A DNA stretch of 64,000 bases from Streptomyces sp. SLBN-118 (GTDB lineage: Bacteria > Actinomycetota > Actinomycetes > Streptomycetales > Streptomycetaceae), in the NCBI RefSeq assembly GCF_006715635.1, contig NZ_VFNP01000001.1, positions 248,001-312,000 on the forward strand, given 5' to 3'. The position numbers and the translations under genes are program-made. Below are positions 7,838-19,060 of the stretch, in pieces (position 1 is the stretch's first letter; each line of letters begins with the position of its first letter). Under the pieces are notes generated by a model that did no database searches, had not been told where the DNA came from, and saw only the letters and a list, made by a program, of their open reading frames with translations.

Positions 7838-8707
7838 TCACTCGGCGGAGAGATGCTCGACGACCTCGGTGACATCTTCGATCTCCTTGATCTGCGCCAG
7901 CAATCGGGGAATGCCGTCCTCGTCCATCCGGCCGCTGAGTTCGACCACTCCGTTGTGCACCGTCACTTCGACCGTGTCCCGGGCTTTCGGGAAATGGCGT
8001 TCGAGAATCTCGGACTCGACCTCCTGGCGGATCATCGTGTCGTCGCGCACGAGTGCCTGCAGCAACGCACGCCTCTGCACCACACCCACGAGGCGTCCTT
8101 CGTGATCCGTGACTGGCAGCCTCTTGAGCCGGGAAAGCGCCATCACCCAGGCGGCCTCGGCAACCGACGCCCCGGGGTACACCGCGACCGCCGGGCTCGT
8201 CATCAGTGTCTCGGCCGTCTCGCCGTGCGCCTTCTCGTGGATCCGCCGCTCCCGCAGCCTGCCGATCGGGCCGGGGCGGTGGCCTGATGCCTCCACCGCA
8301 GCCTTGGCCAGCAGGTCGGATTCCGATACGACGCCCATCACCCGGTCCTCTTCGTCGACGACCGGCACGGAACCCACACGCTCCCGCGACAGTACCCGGG
8401 CGATCTCCATGAACGGCAGGCTGCCACGGACCGAGGCGGCCGGTACGTCCATCACCTCTCGCACGCGCAGCGGCGTGGGCGTGGCAGCGGGCGAGGGCTC
8501 CGGCCGTTCGGGGGGCCGCTCTTCGTGGACGGGCGGCTCTTCATGGGCAGGCCGCGCGCCCACCGCCTGCTTCGTGGAAATCGCGGCGACAGCACCGATG
8601 TAGCGCACCAGCATGTCCTGCCGATGGGTTTCCTCGGGACTCCAAGCCCGGTCCGGCTTGGCGCCGCGGGCCTCGGCTCCTGCAGAGAACTTCTCGCGCT
8701 CGCTCAC
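7838..8707 (-). CDS. CBS-CBS-BON protein with a long linker and N-terminal extension
   Basis: A 289-residue soluble protein. The first 80 residues are a polar, Pro/Glu-rich extension; CBS1 (about 82-135) contains GSVPVVDEEDRVMGVVSESDLL; CBS2 (about 170-220) contains LKRLPVTDHEGRLVGVV; a BON domain fills the C-terminus (VEVTVHNGVVELSGR). CBS pairs bind nucleotides; BON domains bind membranes or phospholipids in other proteins, and their role in CBS fusions is not settled. It is divergent from the V/A-ATPase operon and shares its 169-base upstream region, which makes co-regulation plausible. Confidence 0.88.
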   Translation of the reverse strand: MSEREKFSAGAEARGAKPDRAWSPEETHRQDMLVRYIGAVAAISTKQAVGARPAHEEPPVHEERPPERPEPSPAATPTPLRVREVMDVPAASVRGSLPFMEIARVLSRERVGSVPVVDEEDRVMGVVSESDLLAKAAVEASGHRPGPIGRLRERRIHEKAHGETAETLMTSPAVAVYPGASVAEAAWVMALSRLKRLPVTDHEGRLVGVVQRRALLQALVRDDTMIRQEVESEILERHFPKARDTVEVTVHNGVVELSGRMDEDGIPRLLAQIKEIEDVTEVVEHLSAE

Positions 8708-8876
8708 AGCGGCCTCCCAGAACGACAGGCTTTCCTGCTACAACACCAGTGTTCCGCCATTTACGCCCCAGCCAAGTGCCGGACGGCCCACGCGGCCCGA
8801 CAGACGGCCCATGCCAGGGCGACAGGCCGCATTCGATGTGGAACCTTGAGTAGGAGGCGACGGAAAGAGGGCCAAC

Positions 8877-9356
8877 GTGGTGAAGTTTCCGGGCTTCCTC
8901 GCGCGTTTCCGCCCCGTCGGCACTCCGGGGGCGGCCGCGACCGGAGTCCCCGCAGACCGCGCGGCGGAGCTGGCTGCCGAATTGGAGTCTTCCTTGTCGC
9001 AGCTGACTCAGGCCCAGGAACAGGCCGCCGCGATCCGTGCCGCGGCATCCCGGGAGGCAGCGGTCATCCGCCAGGAGGCCGGCGCAGAAGCGGCTCGGAT
9101 CGTGTCCGAGGCCAGAGGCAGGGCCGCACACGAACGAAAGGTCGCGGCCGCGCCCCTGCTGCTGGCAGCCCGCGAGGATGCGGCCCGATCGCTCGCAGTG
9201 GGCGAGCAGACCGCGGCGCAGCTGCGGCGCCGGGCGGCGGAGCGGATGCCCGCGGTGGTCGACCGCTTGGTGGCCGAAGCGTTCCGGGGGCTGGACGGCC
9301 CTGGACCGGACGACACCGGAATACCGCGATGGGCCCCGGGTGGGTCGGGGCGGTGA
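8877..9356 (+). CDS. V/A-type ATPase peripheral-stalk subunit (G/H-like)
   Basis: A 159-residue protein whose residues 25-125 form one long Ala/Glu/Arg-rich helix with coiled-coil spacing (AELAAELESSLSQLTQAQEQ and onward). That is what the G/H stalk subunit of V/A-type ATPases looks like: it pairs with subunit E to hold the catalytic head still. The identification rests mainly on its place as first gene of a complete operon. A GTG start after AGAGGG is chosen; a second GTG follows at once. The gene ends in a GTGA overlap with the subunit C gene. Confidence 0.7.
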   Translation: MVKFPGFLARFRPVGTPGAAATGVPADRAAELAAELESSLSQLTQAQEQAAAIRAAASREAAVIRQEAGAEAARIVSEARGRAAHERKVAAAPLLLAAREDAARSLAVGEQTAAQLRRRAAERMPAVVDRLVAEAFRGLDGPGPDDTGIPRWAPGGSGR

Positions 9357-10238
9357 TCAGGGCGCGGGCCCTGATCACCCGGAGTCTGGGCGTCTCGGGC
9401 GCCCGGGAGGTGGCGGCTGCCGCGACACTGGGCGATGCACTGCGACAGCTCGGTGCCACGCCCTACCGCAGATACGTCACGACGGACGCCACGCTGGCAC
9501 AGGCGCAGCGGGCGGTGTCAGCAACTCTCCTGTGGCATCTGCGGGTTCTGGCGGGATGGCTCCCGCACACCGGGGCGGATGCCCTGAGGCTGCTGGCCAC
9601 CGGTTTCGAGATCGCCAACGCCGAGAGGCGGCTGCGGTCGCTTTCCGGCGGTTCGGCGCCGCAGCCGTACAGGCTGGGCGCACTGGCCACCGCATCGCGC
9701 CGGATCGGACAGGCAGCCGCACCGAGCGAACTGCGGGCCGTGCTCACATCCTCGGCATGGGGAGATCCGGGCGGGGACTCACCGGCCGCGATGGCCACCG
9801 GTATGCGCATCTCGGCCGCCGCCCGCACCGCTGAACGGCTGCCGCCCGCGCGGCGGTGGGCCACCGGCCGCGCCGCCCTTCTGGTGGGCCGTGAGCTGTT
9901 CGTCCACGGCCGTCCCCTGACGGAGCCGACAGCCCGTCATGCCCGCGAGCTCCTGGGCCGACGGGCGATCGAAGCCTCGTCCTTCGAGGAGTTCCGGGCC
10001 TTCCTGCCCCGCCACGCGCGCTGGCCAGTGGACGACATCACCGAAGCGGGCGAGCTGTGGCGGGCGGAAGCCCGGTGGTGGACCGCCCTGGAGGAGGACG
10101 GCATCGCCATGACACACAGCAGGGGCTATGGCCTCACTCCTGTGGTGGGCGCCGTCGCCGTGCTGTCCGTGGACGCGTGGCGGGTTCGGGCCGCGCTGGA
10201 GCTCGCCGCACGCGGCGGCGGATCCCTGGAGGTGCTCG

Positions 10239-10252
<14 letters not shown>
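9353..10252 (+). CDS. ntpC: V/A-type ATPase subunit C (AC39/d family)
   Basis: A 299-residue, all-helical protein beginning VIRARALITRSLG. Subunit C is the socket that joins the central rotor shaft to the proteolipid ring. The family has little sequence conservation; helical content, the ARARALxxRL-like start, length and operon position support the call. The GTG start makes a 4-base overlap with the stalk gene, as at several junctions of this operon; an ATG at 9329 would add eight residues. Its stop lies inside the start region of subunit I. Confidence 0.72.
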
Positions 10253-12049
<1,797 letters not shown>

Positions 12050-12051
12050 CC

Positions 12052-12270
12052 ATGGGAACCGTGGCCGCCATCGGAGAACAGGTCCGGGTGGGCGGGCTGA
12101 GTCTCGCCGGTGTCACGATCCGTGCGGCCGAGGATCCGGAGGAGGTCCGCCGCGCCTGGCAGGCGCTGCCCGAAGGGGCCACGCTCGTCATCCTCACCCC
12201 GGCGGCCGCACAGGCGCTCGGGGCCGTCGCGCTGGAGAGCGTCCGGCCACTGGTGGTGGTGATGCCATGA
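12052..12270 (+). CDS. V/A-type ATPase subunit F-like, shortened
   Basis: A 72-residue protein starting MGTVAAIGEQVRVGGLSLAGV, the normal opening beta strand and turn of subunit F, with ATLVILTPAAAQAL as the next strand and helix and LVVVMP at the end. Subunit F sits on the rotor shaft and regulates turnover. Family members run to about 100 residues with a C-terminal helix that reaches into the head; here the protein ends right where that helix should begin. It starts two bases after subunit K ends and overlaps subunit E by ATGA. Confidence 0.75.
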   Translation: MGTVAAIGEQVRVGGLSLAGVTIRAAEDPEEVRRAWQALPEGATLVILTPAAAQALGAVALESVRPLVVVMP

Positions 12271-12785
12271 CCCTCCCGCCCACCGACCCGGCGGACGCCC
12301 TGGAGCCCGCACGCGCCGAGCTGCGGCGCGAGGCCGAGGCCGATGCGGCAAAGCTGCTCGCCGAGGCGCACAAGGACGCAGCCGACGCGCTGGCGGCGGC
12401 CCGTGCACAGGCCGCGGAGATCCTCGACGGGGCCCGGCGAGAGGGGGAAGCCGACGGCGCCTCGGCCGCGGCGGAGGAGCGCACGCATGCTCGCGGCACG
12501 GCCAGGGCCCTTGAACTCGCCGCCCAGGGCGAGACGTACCGGGAACTGCGCCGCCGCGTCGTCGAACGCGTCCAGCAGGCCGGCCGGCGTTCCGCCCCCG
12601 TACAGGCATCCCTTCAGGCGCGGGCCAGGTTGCTGCTCGGGCCAAAAGCGCAGATCACCGAGCACGCCGACGGCGGAATGGTGGCCGTTGCGCCCGGTAG
12701 ACGGGCCGACCTCAGCCTGACGGCCCTGGCGACTCGTGCACTGGACAGGGCCGGCGTGGAGGCGGAGTCCCTGTGGGCGCCGTAG
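12267..12785 (+). CDS. ntpE: V/A-type ATPase subunit E, peripheral stalk
   Basis: A 172-residue protein: a long charged Ala/Glu/Arg helix (about residues 8-105) followed by a globular end with a VAVAPGRRADLSLTALATRAL segment. This is the E subunit layout, partner of the G/H stalk helix. It overlaps subunit F by ATGA and subunit A by 13 bases, so the genes are translationally coupled. Confidence 0.8.
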   Translation: MTLPPTDPADALEPARAELRREAEADAAKLLAEAHKDAADALAAARAQAAEILDGARREGEADGASAAAEERTHARGTARALELAAQGETYRELRRRVVERVQQAGRRSAPVQASLQARARLLLGPKAQITEHADGGMVAVAPGRRADLSLTALATRALDRAGVEAESLWAP

Positions 12786-14503
12786 GCCCGCCGCGGATCC
12801 TGCGGGTGGCGGGGCCTCTGGTCGAGCTCAACCGCACTGCCGGTACCGCCATGCATGACGTTGTGCTTCTCGGAGACGTCAGGCTTCCCGCAGAGGTGGT
12901 GGCCATCGCCGGCGACGTGGTCACTGTCCAGGCGTACGAGTACACCGGCGGCCTGGCTCCCGGACATACGGCACACCCGCAGGGCAGACCGTTGTCCGTA
13001 CCGCTCGGTCCGTGGCTGCTCGGCGGCGTCTACGACGGTCTGCTGCGGCCGCTTCAGAGGGCCGGGGACCGACTTGTCACCGGCTCGGGCTCTCTTGTGT
13101 CCGACGAGCGCACGTGGCCGTTCACCCCCCGTGTGACAGAGGGTCAACAGGTCGACGAGGGCGAGGTTGTCGGCGAAACCGGCGGCCCTGGCCCCGTGCC
13201 CGTCAATGTGTTGGTACCCCCTGGCTGCTCGGGTACGGTCTCGCGCGTTGCCCCGGTGGGCCGGTACCCGGCCGAAGCGGTGCTGGCCGTCGTGACGGAC
13301 ACCGAGGTTCGCATGGCGGCCCCCTGGCCGGTCCGACGCGCCCGCCCCGTACGGGAGCGCCTGCCGGCCGCACAGCCGCTCACCACCGGACAACGCGCCA
13401 TCGACCTCCTCTTCCCCGTGGCGCGGGGCAGCGCGGTCGCCGTTCCGGGAGGCTTTGGCACGGGCAAGACAGTGCTTCTGCAGCAGATCGCCAAGTGGTG
13501 CGACGCTCATGTGATCGTCTACGTTGGATGCGGCGAACGCGGCAACGAAATGGCCGACGTGATCGCGGAGTTGTCCGCGCTCGACGACCCGAGGACAGGG
13601 GGCAGGCTCGCCGACCGCACGGTGACCATCGCCAACACCTCGAACATGCCGATGATGGCCCGGGAGGCGAGCATCCACACCGGGGCCACGGTCGCCGAGT
13701 ACTTCCGGGACATGGGGCTCGACGTCGTGGTCATTGCCGACTCGACATCCCGCTGGGCCGAGGCATTGCGTGAGTTCGCCTCCCGCATGGGCGCGCTGCC
13801 CACCGAGGAGGGCTATCCCGCCGGACTTGCCTCGGAGCTCGCGGCGTTCTACGAGCGGGCCGGAGCGGTACGGACACTGGGCGGTCGAGAGGGCTCGGTC
13901 TCCGTGATCGGTGCTGTCTCGCCCCCCGGCGGCGATCTCACCGAACCTGTCACTGCACACACACAGCGTTTCGTGCGGTGCGTATGGACCCTCGACCGGG
14001 AGCTGGCCTACGCCCGGCACTACCCCGCCGTCTCCTGGTCCGATTCGTTCTCCCGCGAGGTCGGTGCCCTCGCCGTCGCCCACGCCCAGTCTGGAGATCC
14101 GGTCTGGGCGGAGCGCCGTGGCAAAGTGGCCAGGCTGCTCTCGGAAGCCGACCGGCTTGCCGACCTCGTCGACCTCGTGGGCATCACCGCGCTGCCCGCA
14201 CAGGAGCGGGTCAGCGTCCTCGGCGGCCGCCTGGTCCGCGAGGGCGTGCTTCAACAGAACGCACTGTCGGAGCTGGACGCTTACTGCGCGCCGGAGAAGA
14301 CAGCCGCCTTGGTGGATGCCGTCCTGGCGGTCGTCGGCCGCTGCCGGGACCTGGTCGAATCGGGCACAGCGGCCGAAGCCGTCGAAGAGGCGGACTTCAC
14401 ACCTCTGTTGCGCGCCCGCGAAGAGGTGGGCCCGGACGATGCCGCCGGTGTGGACGCCCGCCGGGACGAAGTTCTCGCCGGGCTCCGGGAGTTGGTCCCG
14501 TGA
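12773..14503 (+). CDS. ntpA: V/A-type ATPase catalytic subunit A
   Basis: A 576-residue protein, the usual length. It opens RILRVAGPLVELNRT, has the A-subunit non-homologous insert at about 110-190 and a Walker A motif PGGFGTGKT with Lys232, then GCGERGNEMADVI with the catalytic Glu region, and VVIADSTSRWAEALREF as Walker B and switch. The V/A-specific insert separates it from F-type alpha and beta and from rho. It hydrolyses or makes ATP at the A/B interface. The GTG start follows GGAGGCGGAG; its stop overlaps subunit B by GTGA. Confidence 0.95.
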   Translation: MGAVGPPRILRVAGPLVELNRTAGTAMHDVVLLGDVRLPAEVVAIAGDVVTVQAYEYTGGLAPGHTAHPQGRPLSVPLGPWLLGGVYDGLLRPLQRAGDRLVTGSGSLVSDERTWPFTPRVTEGQQVDEGEVVGETGGPGPVPVNVLVPPGCSGTVSRVAPVGRYPAEAVLAVVTDTEVRMAAPWPVRRARPVRERLPAAQPLTTGQRAIDLLFPVARGSAVAVPGGFGTGKTVLLQQIAKWCDAHVIVYVGCGERGNEMADVIAELSALDDPRTGGRLADRTVTIANTSNMPMMAREASIHTGATVAEYFRDMGLDVVVIADSTSRWAEALREFASRMGALPTEEGYPAGLASELAAFYERAGAVRTLGGREGSVSVIGAVSPPGGDLTEPVTAHTQRFVRCVWTLDRELAYARHYPAVSWSDSFSREVGALAVAHAQSGDPVWAERRGKVARLLSEADRLADLVDLVGITALPAQERVSVLGGRLVREGVLQQNALSELDAYCAPEKTAALVDAVLAVVGRCRDLVESGTAAEAVEEADFTPLLRAREEVGPDDAAGVDARRDEVLAGLRELVP

Positions 14504-15900
14504 CCGACTGGGGAGAGATCGAGTACACAGCCGTCCGGGAGCTGCGCGGGCCACTCGCCGTCGTCGAGGGTGTGGCAGACGTCGGCTGGGACGAGTTCGT
14601 ACGGATCAGTCTCGACTCCGGCGAAGAGCGGTACGGACTCGTCCTGGAAGTCGACCGCGACCTCGCCGTGGTCCAGGTCCTGGAGGGTACGGCCGGAATG
14701 GCTGCCGACCGCACCCGGGTTGCGTTCGCCGGTACTCCCCTGCGCATTCCCGTCGGAGCCGGCTGGCTGGGACGTGTGTGCAACGGCCGCGGTGAGCCGA
14801 TCGACGGAGGCCCTCCGGTCTTCGGTTCCGCCGACGCCGCCGTCGGGGGCTCCCCGATCAACCCGGTGCGGCGTGAGCCGCCGGCCGAGCCGGTGCTGAC
14901 CGGTGTCGGTGCCGTCGATGTGCTCACCACGCTGGTGCGCGGTCAGAAGCTGCCGGTCTTCTCCACGGCCGGGCTGCCCCATCTCGAACTGGCCGTTCAG
15001 ATCGCGGCTCAGTCGACGAGCGGGGGCGAGCCCTTCTGCGTCGTCTTCGCCGGCATGGGGCTCACACACGCCGATGCCGCCGGCGTCCGCGCGGGCCTCG
15101 CGGAGCGGTTCGGTGCGGGCGAGCTGGCGCTCATGCTCAACACCGCCGACGACCCGGTGATCGAAAGGCTGCTCACCCCTCGCGTGGCTCTCACTGTCGC
15201 CGAGCATCTGGCTTTCGAGGAGGGACGGCACGTGCTGGTCGTCATGACCGACATGACCGCGTACGCCGAGGCACTGCGAGAGGTGTCCGCCGCCAGGGGC
15301 GAGATTCCGGGCCGCCGTGCGTACCCCGGCTACCTCTACAGCGACCTCGCCTCGCTGTACGAGCGGTGCGGCAAGATCCGGGGAGCGCCCGGATCCCTCA
15401 CCGTGCTGCCGGTGCTCACCATGCCGGCCGGCGACATCACCCACCCGGTTCCCGATCTGACCGGGTACATCACCGAAGGCCAGATCGTGCTGTCCCCGCA
15501 GGCCCACGCTCGCGGTGTCTACCCGCCAGTGGACCCCCTCGCCTCGCTCTCCCGGCTGATGCGCAAAGGGGCAGGGCGAGGCCGGACGCGGGCCGACCAT
15601 CTGGACGTCGCCGCCCAACTGCTCGCCGCTCTCGCCCGGGCCCGGCAGATCCGCGAGCTCGCCGACCTGATCGGACGAGCGGCCCTGAGTCCGACCGACG
15701 AGCAGTATCTGGACCTCGACCAGGCCTTCCTGGACCACTTCCTGGCCCAGCGGCCCGACGAGAACCGTCCCTTCGACGAGGCCCTGGACCGCGCCTGGCA
15801 GGTGCTGCGCACCCTGCCACGGAGTCAGCTCGGCATGATTCCGGCCGAGTTCCTCGACGCCCTCGGCGACGAAGCCGCGGACGTGGGGGGCGACGGATGA
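14500..15900 (+). CDS. ntpB: V/A-type ATPase regulatory subunit B
   Basis: A 466-residue protein opening EYTAVRELRGPLAVVEGV, with no intact Walker A: the site reads VRGQKLPVFSTAGLPH, as in all B subunits. VFAGMGLTHADA and TDMTAYAEALREVSAARGEIPGRR match the family's nucleotide and arginine-finger regions. B alternates with A in the hexameric head. The GTG start overlaps subunit A and the stop overlaps subunit D (ATGA). Confidence 0.95.
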   Translation: MTDWGEIEYTAVRELRGPLAVVEGVADVGWDEFVRISLDSGEERYGLVLEVDRDLAVVQVLEGTAGMAADRTRVAFAGTPLRIPVGAGWLGRVCNGRGEPIDGGPPVFGSADAAVGGSPINPVRREPPAEPVLTGVGAVDVLTTLVRGQKLPVFSTAGLPHLELAVQIAAQSTSGGEPFCVVFAGMGLTHADAAGVRAGLAERFGAGELALMLNTADDPVIERLLTPRVALTVAEHLAFEEGRHVLVVMTDMTAYAEALREVSAARGEIPGRRAYPGYLYSDLASLYERCGKIRGAPGSLTVLPVLTMPAGDITHPVPDLTGYITEGQIVLSPQAHARGVYPPVDPLASLSRLMRKGAGRGRTRADHLDVAAQLLAALARARQIRELADLIGRAALSPTDEQYLDLDQAFLDHFLAQRPDENRPFDEALDRAWQVLRTLPRSQLGMIPAEFLDALGDEAADVGGDG

Positions 15901-16526
15901 CCCGGGCACGGCGTGTTCCTCCCGGCCGGGCCGGGCGGCTGCGCCTTCGCCGCAACCTGGAAGTGGCACTGCGCGGCGCAGACCTGCTGGAGCAGAAACT
16001 GCGAATCCTCCGAGGCCGTCAGCAGAGCCTCCAGGAGACCGAGGAGAGCGCGCGCCGCGCCTGGCTCGAGCTGCTGGCGGACGCCGAGACCTGGCTGCTG
16101 AAAGGACTGGTCACGAGCGGGGAAGGGGCCCTGGAGGCATCCGCTGTCGCGGACCGAGCGGACGTCACCATCGAATGGACCACCTCCATGGGAGTACGAC
16201 ACCCGTCTGGAGTTGTCTGGACGCCGGCGGCCCGGTCTCTGGATGAGACAGCACCGGTGAACACAGCCCTTGCCCGCGCCGAGGCCGCGTACCGCGAGGC
16301 GGTGCGCGCCGCGGCGGATTACTCGGCTGCCCGCACCGCCTCCCGTTTGGTCGGGGCCGAGGCGGAACGGACCCGGCAGCGGACCCGTGCACTGCGCAGG
16401 CACTGGATTCCACGACTCACCGAGGAACTCGCGGCGGCAGACCTGGCGCTGGAGCAGTCGGAGCACGAGGACTTGATACGGCGGCGATGGGCCGCCGATG
16501 TGCCGGCCAGGCCGACGACGCCGTAG
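15897..16526 (+). CDS. ntpD: V/A-type ATPase rotor-shaft subunit D
   Basis: A 209-residue protein made of two long helices (about 10-80 and 125-200) around a small central domain, starting RVPPGRAGRLRLRRNLEVALRG and running into ADLLEQKLRIL, the conserved N-terminal helix of the family. D is the coiled-coil axle turning inside the A3B3 head. It is the last gene of the operon. No clear hairpin follows within 60 bases. Confidence 0.88.
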   Translation: MTRARRVPPGRAGRLRLRRNLEVALRGADLLEQKLRILRGRQQSLQETEESARRAWLELLADAETWLLKGLVTSGEGALEASAVADRADVTIEWTTSMGVRHPSGVVWTPAARSLDETAPVNTALARAEAAYREAVRAAADYSAARTASRLVGAEAERTRQRTRALRRHWIPRLTEELAAADLALEQSEHEDLIRRRWAADVPARPTTP

Positions 16527-16699
16527 TGCTCACCTGCTGCCGCACGTTCTGTCCCGTATGGCGTTCGGGGCGTAGCAGCCTGCCCAGAGTACGGCCCGAC
16601 ACCCAGGACCTTGGCCCTTCCCTGGGCCCCTGCGGCCCTCTCGCGCCACCGCCCCGCGCGATGCCACCGCAAGAGCTGTGCGGTCACCGGCACGTCAGA

Positions 16700-17045
16700 A
16701 CGCCGCTCAGAATCTCGCATGTACGGCCTCGTCGGCGCTCCAGGCGAGAGCCGAGAAGACCGCGAACTGTCCTGTCGTTGTGGTCAGCAATCCGGAACAC
16801 ACCACCCAGGACCGGGTACCTCGCCGTGGGAGTCGACGGCAGCGTCTCCTCTCGTCGCCCGCGGGCTCCGACGACGAGCAGGCCGGCGCCTGACGCGGCC
16901 TCCAGGAGTCCCTCACCCGCCGGTCCCTCTGGAGCTGCACGTCGTGTCGGACTGCCTCGTCGGCAGCCCAGTCCAGCGCGGCCGATCGGCATCCTGCCGA
17001 CAGGCTCGCCTCGGATCCGTCGATGCCAACCACCAGCAAAATCGC
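16700..17045 (-). pseudogene. Decayed two-domain universal stress protein
   Basis: One frame reads LLVVGIDGSEASLSA...ALDWAADEAVRHDVQLQ, a perfect USP domain start (17042 downwards); another reads EAASGAGLLVVGARGRREE, the USP nucleotide-site strand and loop (16917-16830); a third ends SALAWSADEAVHARF, the start of a second USP domain. The frames change between these blocks and most of the linking sequence is gone. No intact frame spans it. It is antiparallel to the intact USP just downstream at 17300 and is a relic rather than part of it. Confidence 0.75.
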
Positions 17046-17299
17046 CAGCCTCCTCCTGCCGGATTTCCGCGCCTGCCCGAGCCCTGCCACATCGGGGTCC
17101 ACATGCGCCGCAGGAAAATATGGGGTACTCCTCGAATGAGAAACGGCCGTGCTCGGCGCATTGGCGCAGATGGTCACCATCGAGCACACCTCACGGTCGC
17201 CTGCACGCCCACCAGCCAGGGCACGGGGGACGACAGCAGTCCGGACAGCTGCATTCGCTCACCGTGATTCCAGCGTCTTCCGAGACGGAGGCAGTCGCC

Positions 17300-18169
17300 A
17301 TGGAGCCAGTCGTCACCGTGGGCCTCGACGGCACACCCGAGAGTCTTGCGGCTGCCCGTTGGGCCGCCGACGAAGCCGAGCGGCGCAAGCTCACGCTGCG
17401 CCTGCTCCACGCGTGGCCCCTGCTGGTGCCGGAGCCGACCCACGTCCCATCAGAGATGGATCAGAACTACTGGGCGAAGCGGATCGTGCACAACGCGCGG
17501 GCGGAGCTCCAGACGCGCCACCCGGGCCTCTCCATTGTCGGCAACCTGGTCGCCGACGACGCCCAGACCGCACTGCTTCAAGCGGCATCGGAGTCCGAGA
17601 TGATCGTGCTCGGTTCGCGGGGGCTGGAGCCCGTTGAGAGCTACTTCCTGGGCGACATCAGCATGACCGTCGTGGCACGGGCCGAGCGGCCGGTGGTCCT
17701 CGTACGTGCCGAAACGCGCGAAGAAGGCTCCACTCCGGGTACGGCGGGCGGCGTGGTGGTGGCACTGAAACTGCACGGCCCATGCGACGACCTGCTCGAA
17801 TTCTCCTTCGCCACCGCCTCGGCGCGGGGCATGCCTCTTCGGGTGGTCCATGGACAAAGCGTGCCGCTCCATGCACATCTTCCGTGGGGCATGGACCACG
17901 ACGTGACCGAAGAGATGACGCAGGACGCGCAGAAGCACCTGAGCCAGGCGCTGCGTCCCTGGCGAGAGAAGTTTCCGCGCGTGGAGGTGGTCGACAGCAT
18001 CGGTCTCCAAAGCCCCGCCAAGGTCGTGGTAAGGGCCGCAAAGGGCGCCGGGCTGCTGGTCATCGGCCGACGCAAGCACGGTCCCGCCCTGGCGCCACGC
18101 CTGGGTCCCGTGGCCACCGCCGCCATCCATCACGCGGGCTGCCCTGTGGCCGTCGTCCCCCATGACTGA
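17300..18169 (+). CDS. Universal stress protein, two USP domains
   Basis: A 289-residue cytosolic protein. Domain 1 opens VVTVGLDGTPESLAAARWAADEA and ends with VLGSRGLEPVESYFLGD...RPVVLV; domain 2 ends VIGRRKHGPALAPRLG...CPVAVVPHD. The ATP-site pattern G-2x-G-9x-G-S/T is near normal in domain 1 (the last Ser is Asp) and lost in domain 2. GGAGG eight bases upstream decides the ATG, so the long upstream open frame is not used. USPs of this type bind ATP and act in growth arrest in mycobacteria. Confidence 0.92.
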   Translation: MEPVVTVGLDGTPESLAAARWAADEAERRKLTLRLLHAWPLLVPEPTHVPSEMDQNYWAKRIVHNARAELQTRHPGLSIVGNLVADDAQTALLQAASESEMIVLGSRGLEPVESYFLGDISMTVVARAERPVVLVRAETREEGSTPGTAGGVVVALKLHGPCDDLLEFSFATASARGMPLRVVHGQSVPLHAHLPWGMDHDVTEEMTQDAQKHLSQALRPWREKFPRVEVVDSIGLQSPAKVVVRAAKGAGLLVIGRRKHGPALAPRLGPVATAAIHHAGCPVAVVPHD

Positions 18170-18314
18170 GCCGAGCCGGCGCAGCGGGAAGGACGCTGAC
18201 CATCCAGCACGCATCGTGGGGTGGCTGTGGCCTTCACGGCCACGTGGGTGGTCTCGCCCGCCCGGATCCGTCACCCGCCCAACCACGTGACAGGCCGCTG
18301 GTGGCCTCACCCGG

Positions 18315-18334
18315 CCGCCCTCGTGGGGGCGGTT
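18315..18334 (+). terminator. Hairpin with T run downstream of the USP gene
   Basis: CCGCCC (18315-18320) pairs with GGGCGG (18327-18332) around six bases and is followed by TTTCTGT. It lies in the 295-base convergent gap between the USP and pspAB and would stop rightward transcripts. A second hairpin, GTGGCC-5-GGCCAC, lies at 18227-18243. The call is tentative. Confidence 0.4.
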
Positions 18335-18464
18335 TCTGTCGGCGGCTTCGACAGGACTTTTCCATCCCGGCCGCCGCCAACACCGCCCGGTCGCCAGGTG
18401 ACCCGCCGGCACGACGGGTGTCGACTCCTGTCACGTGCCACCTCCCCGGACCGTTGCCGCTCCT

Positions 18465-19043
18465 TCACAGGCCGGGGGCGCCCCACAGCGGGAACCAGCG
18501 GCTCAGGTCCTGCTCGATGCGCAGGTCGTCCTTGACCACGGCCTTGGCCTGGAGTTCCAGCGGGTTGTCGCGTTTCTGGCCGGGAAGGGGCGCGAAGGGG
18601 TAGAAGGTGCCGCGCTTGTAGAGGTAGACCAGCGCCAGGGGGCGCAGCTCGGTGTCGCGGAAGGAGACCAGGGAGCACAGGAGTTGTGGTCCGAAGCCGC
18701 TGTCCTGCAGTGCGGTGTTCACCGCGTGCAGATCGCTCACCAGCGCGGGCAGGCTCTCGGGATCGCGGCGCGAGAGCAGCCATGAGTACCCGTAGTCGTC
18801 ACGGCTGAACTCCACCGGCGCACCCGCACGTTCGGAGTCGGCGTCCAGCAGGGCCCCTACTTCCTGCTGGACTTGAGTGAATGCCCCGCCCTCGATGGAG
18901 GCGAAGCACACCGAGCCCGCGCCGGTCGGGGTGAAGCCGATCGCTGCCTGGAGCGTGATCGCCGCCGAGGGGAGGCCGAATAGCTGGTCCAGGTCGGGCT
19001 TGACCGGCTTGGACCGGCCGAGCAGGGAATCCAGGAAACCCAC
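18465..19043 (-). CDS. pspAB: PspAB, PspA-associated protein
   Basis: A 192-residue soluble protein starting MGFLDSLLGRSKPVKPDLDQLFGLPSAA, typical of PspAB, with FRDTELRPLALVYLYKRGTFYPFAP in the second half. The family occurs only beside PspA-type genes and its function is undetermined; it is thought to work with the membrane-repair module. It is the last of four same-strand genes, PspA, PspAA, HtpX, PspAB, with small gaps, so it is read as one operon for envelope stress. Confidence 0.85.
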   Translation of the reverse strand: MGFLDSLLGRSKPVKPDLDQLFGLPSAAITLQAAIGFTPTGAGSVCFASIEGGAFTQVQQEVGALLDADSERAGAPVEFSRDDYGYSWLLSRRDPESLPALVSDLHAVNTALQDSGFGPQLLCSLVSFRDTELRPLALVYLYKRGTFYPFAPLPGQKRDNPLELQAKAVVKDDLRIEQDLSRWFPLWGAPGL

Positions 19044-19060
19044 GGGGTCTCAGCTCCTTC

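Noticed and set aside
16624..16638. GGGCC-CCTGC-GGCCC after the V/A-ATPase operon
   Set aside because: No start codon lies at a suitable distance in either direction; the neighbouring USP is a relic reading toward it.
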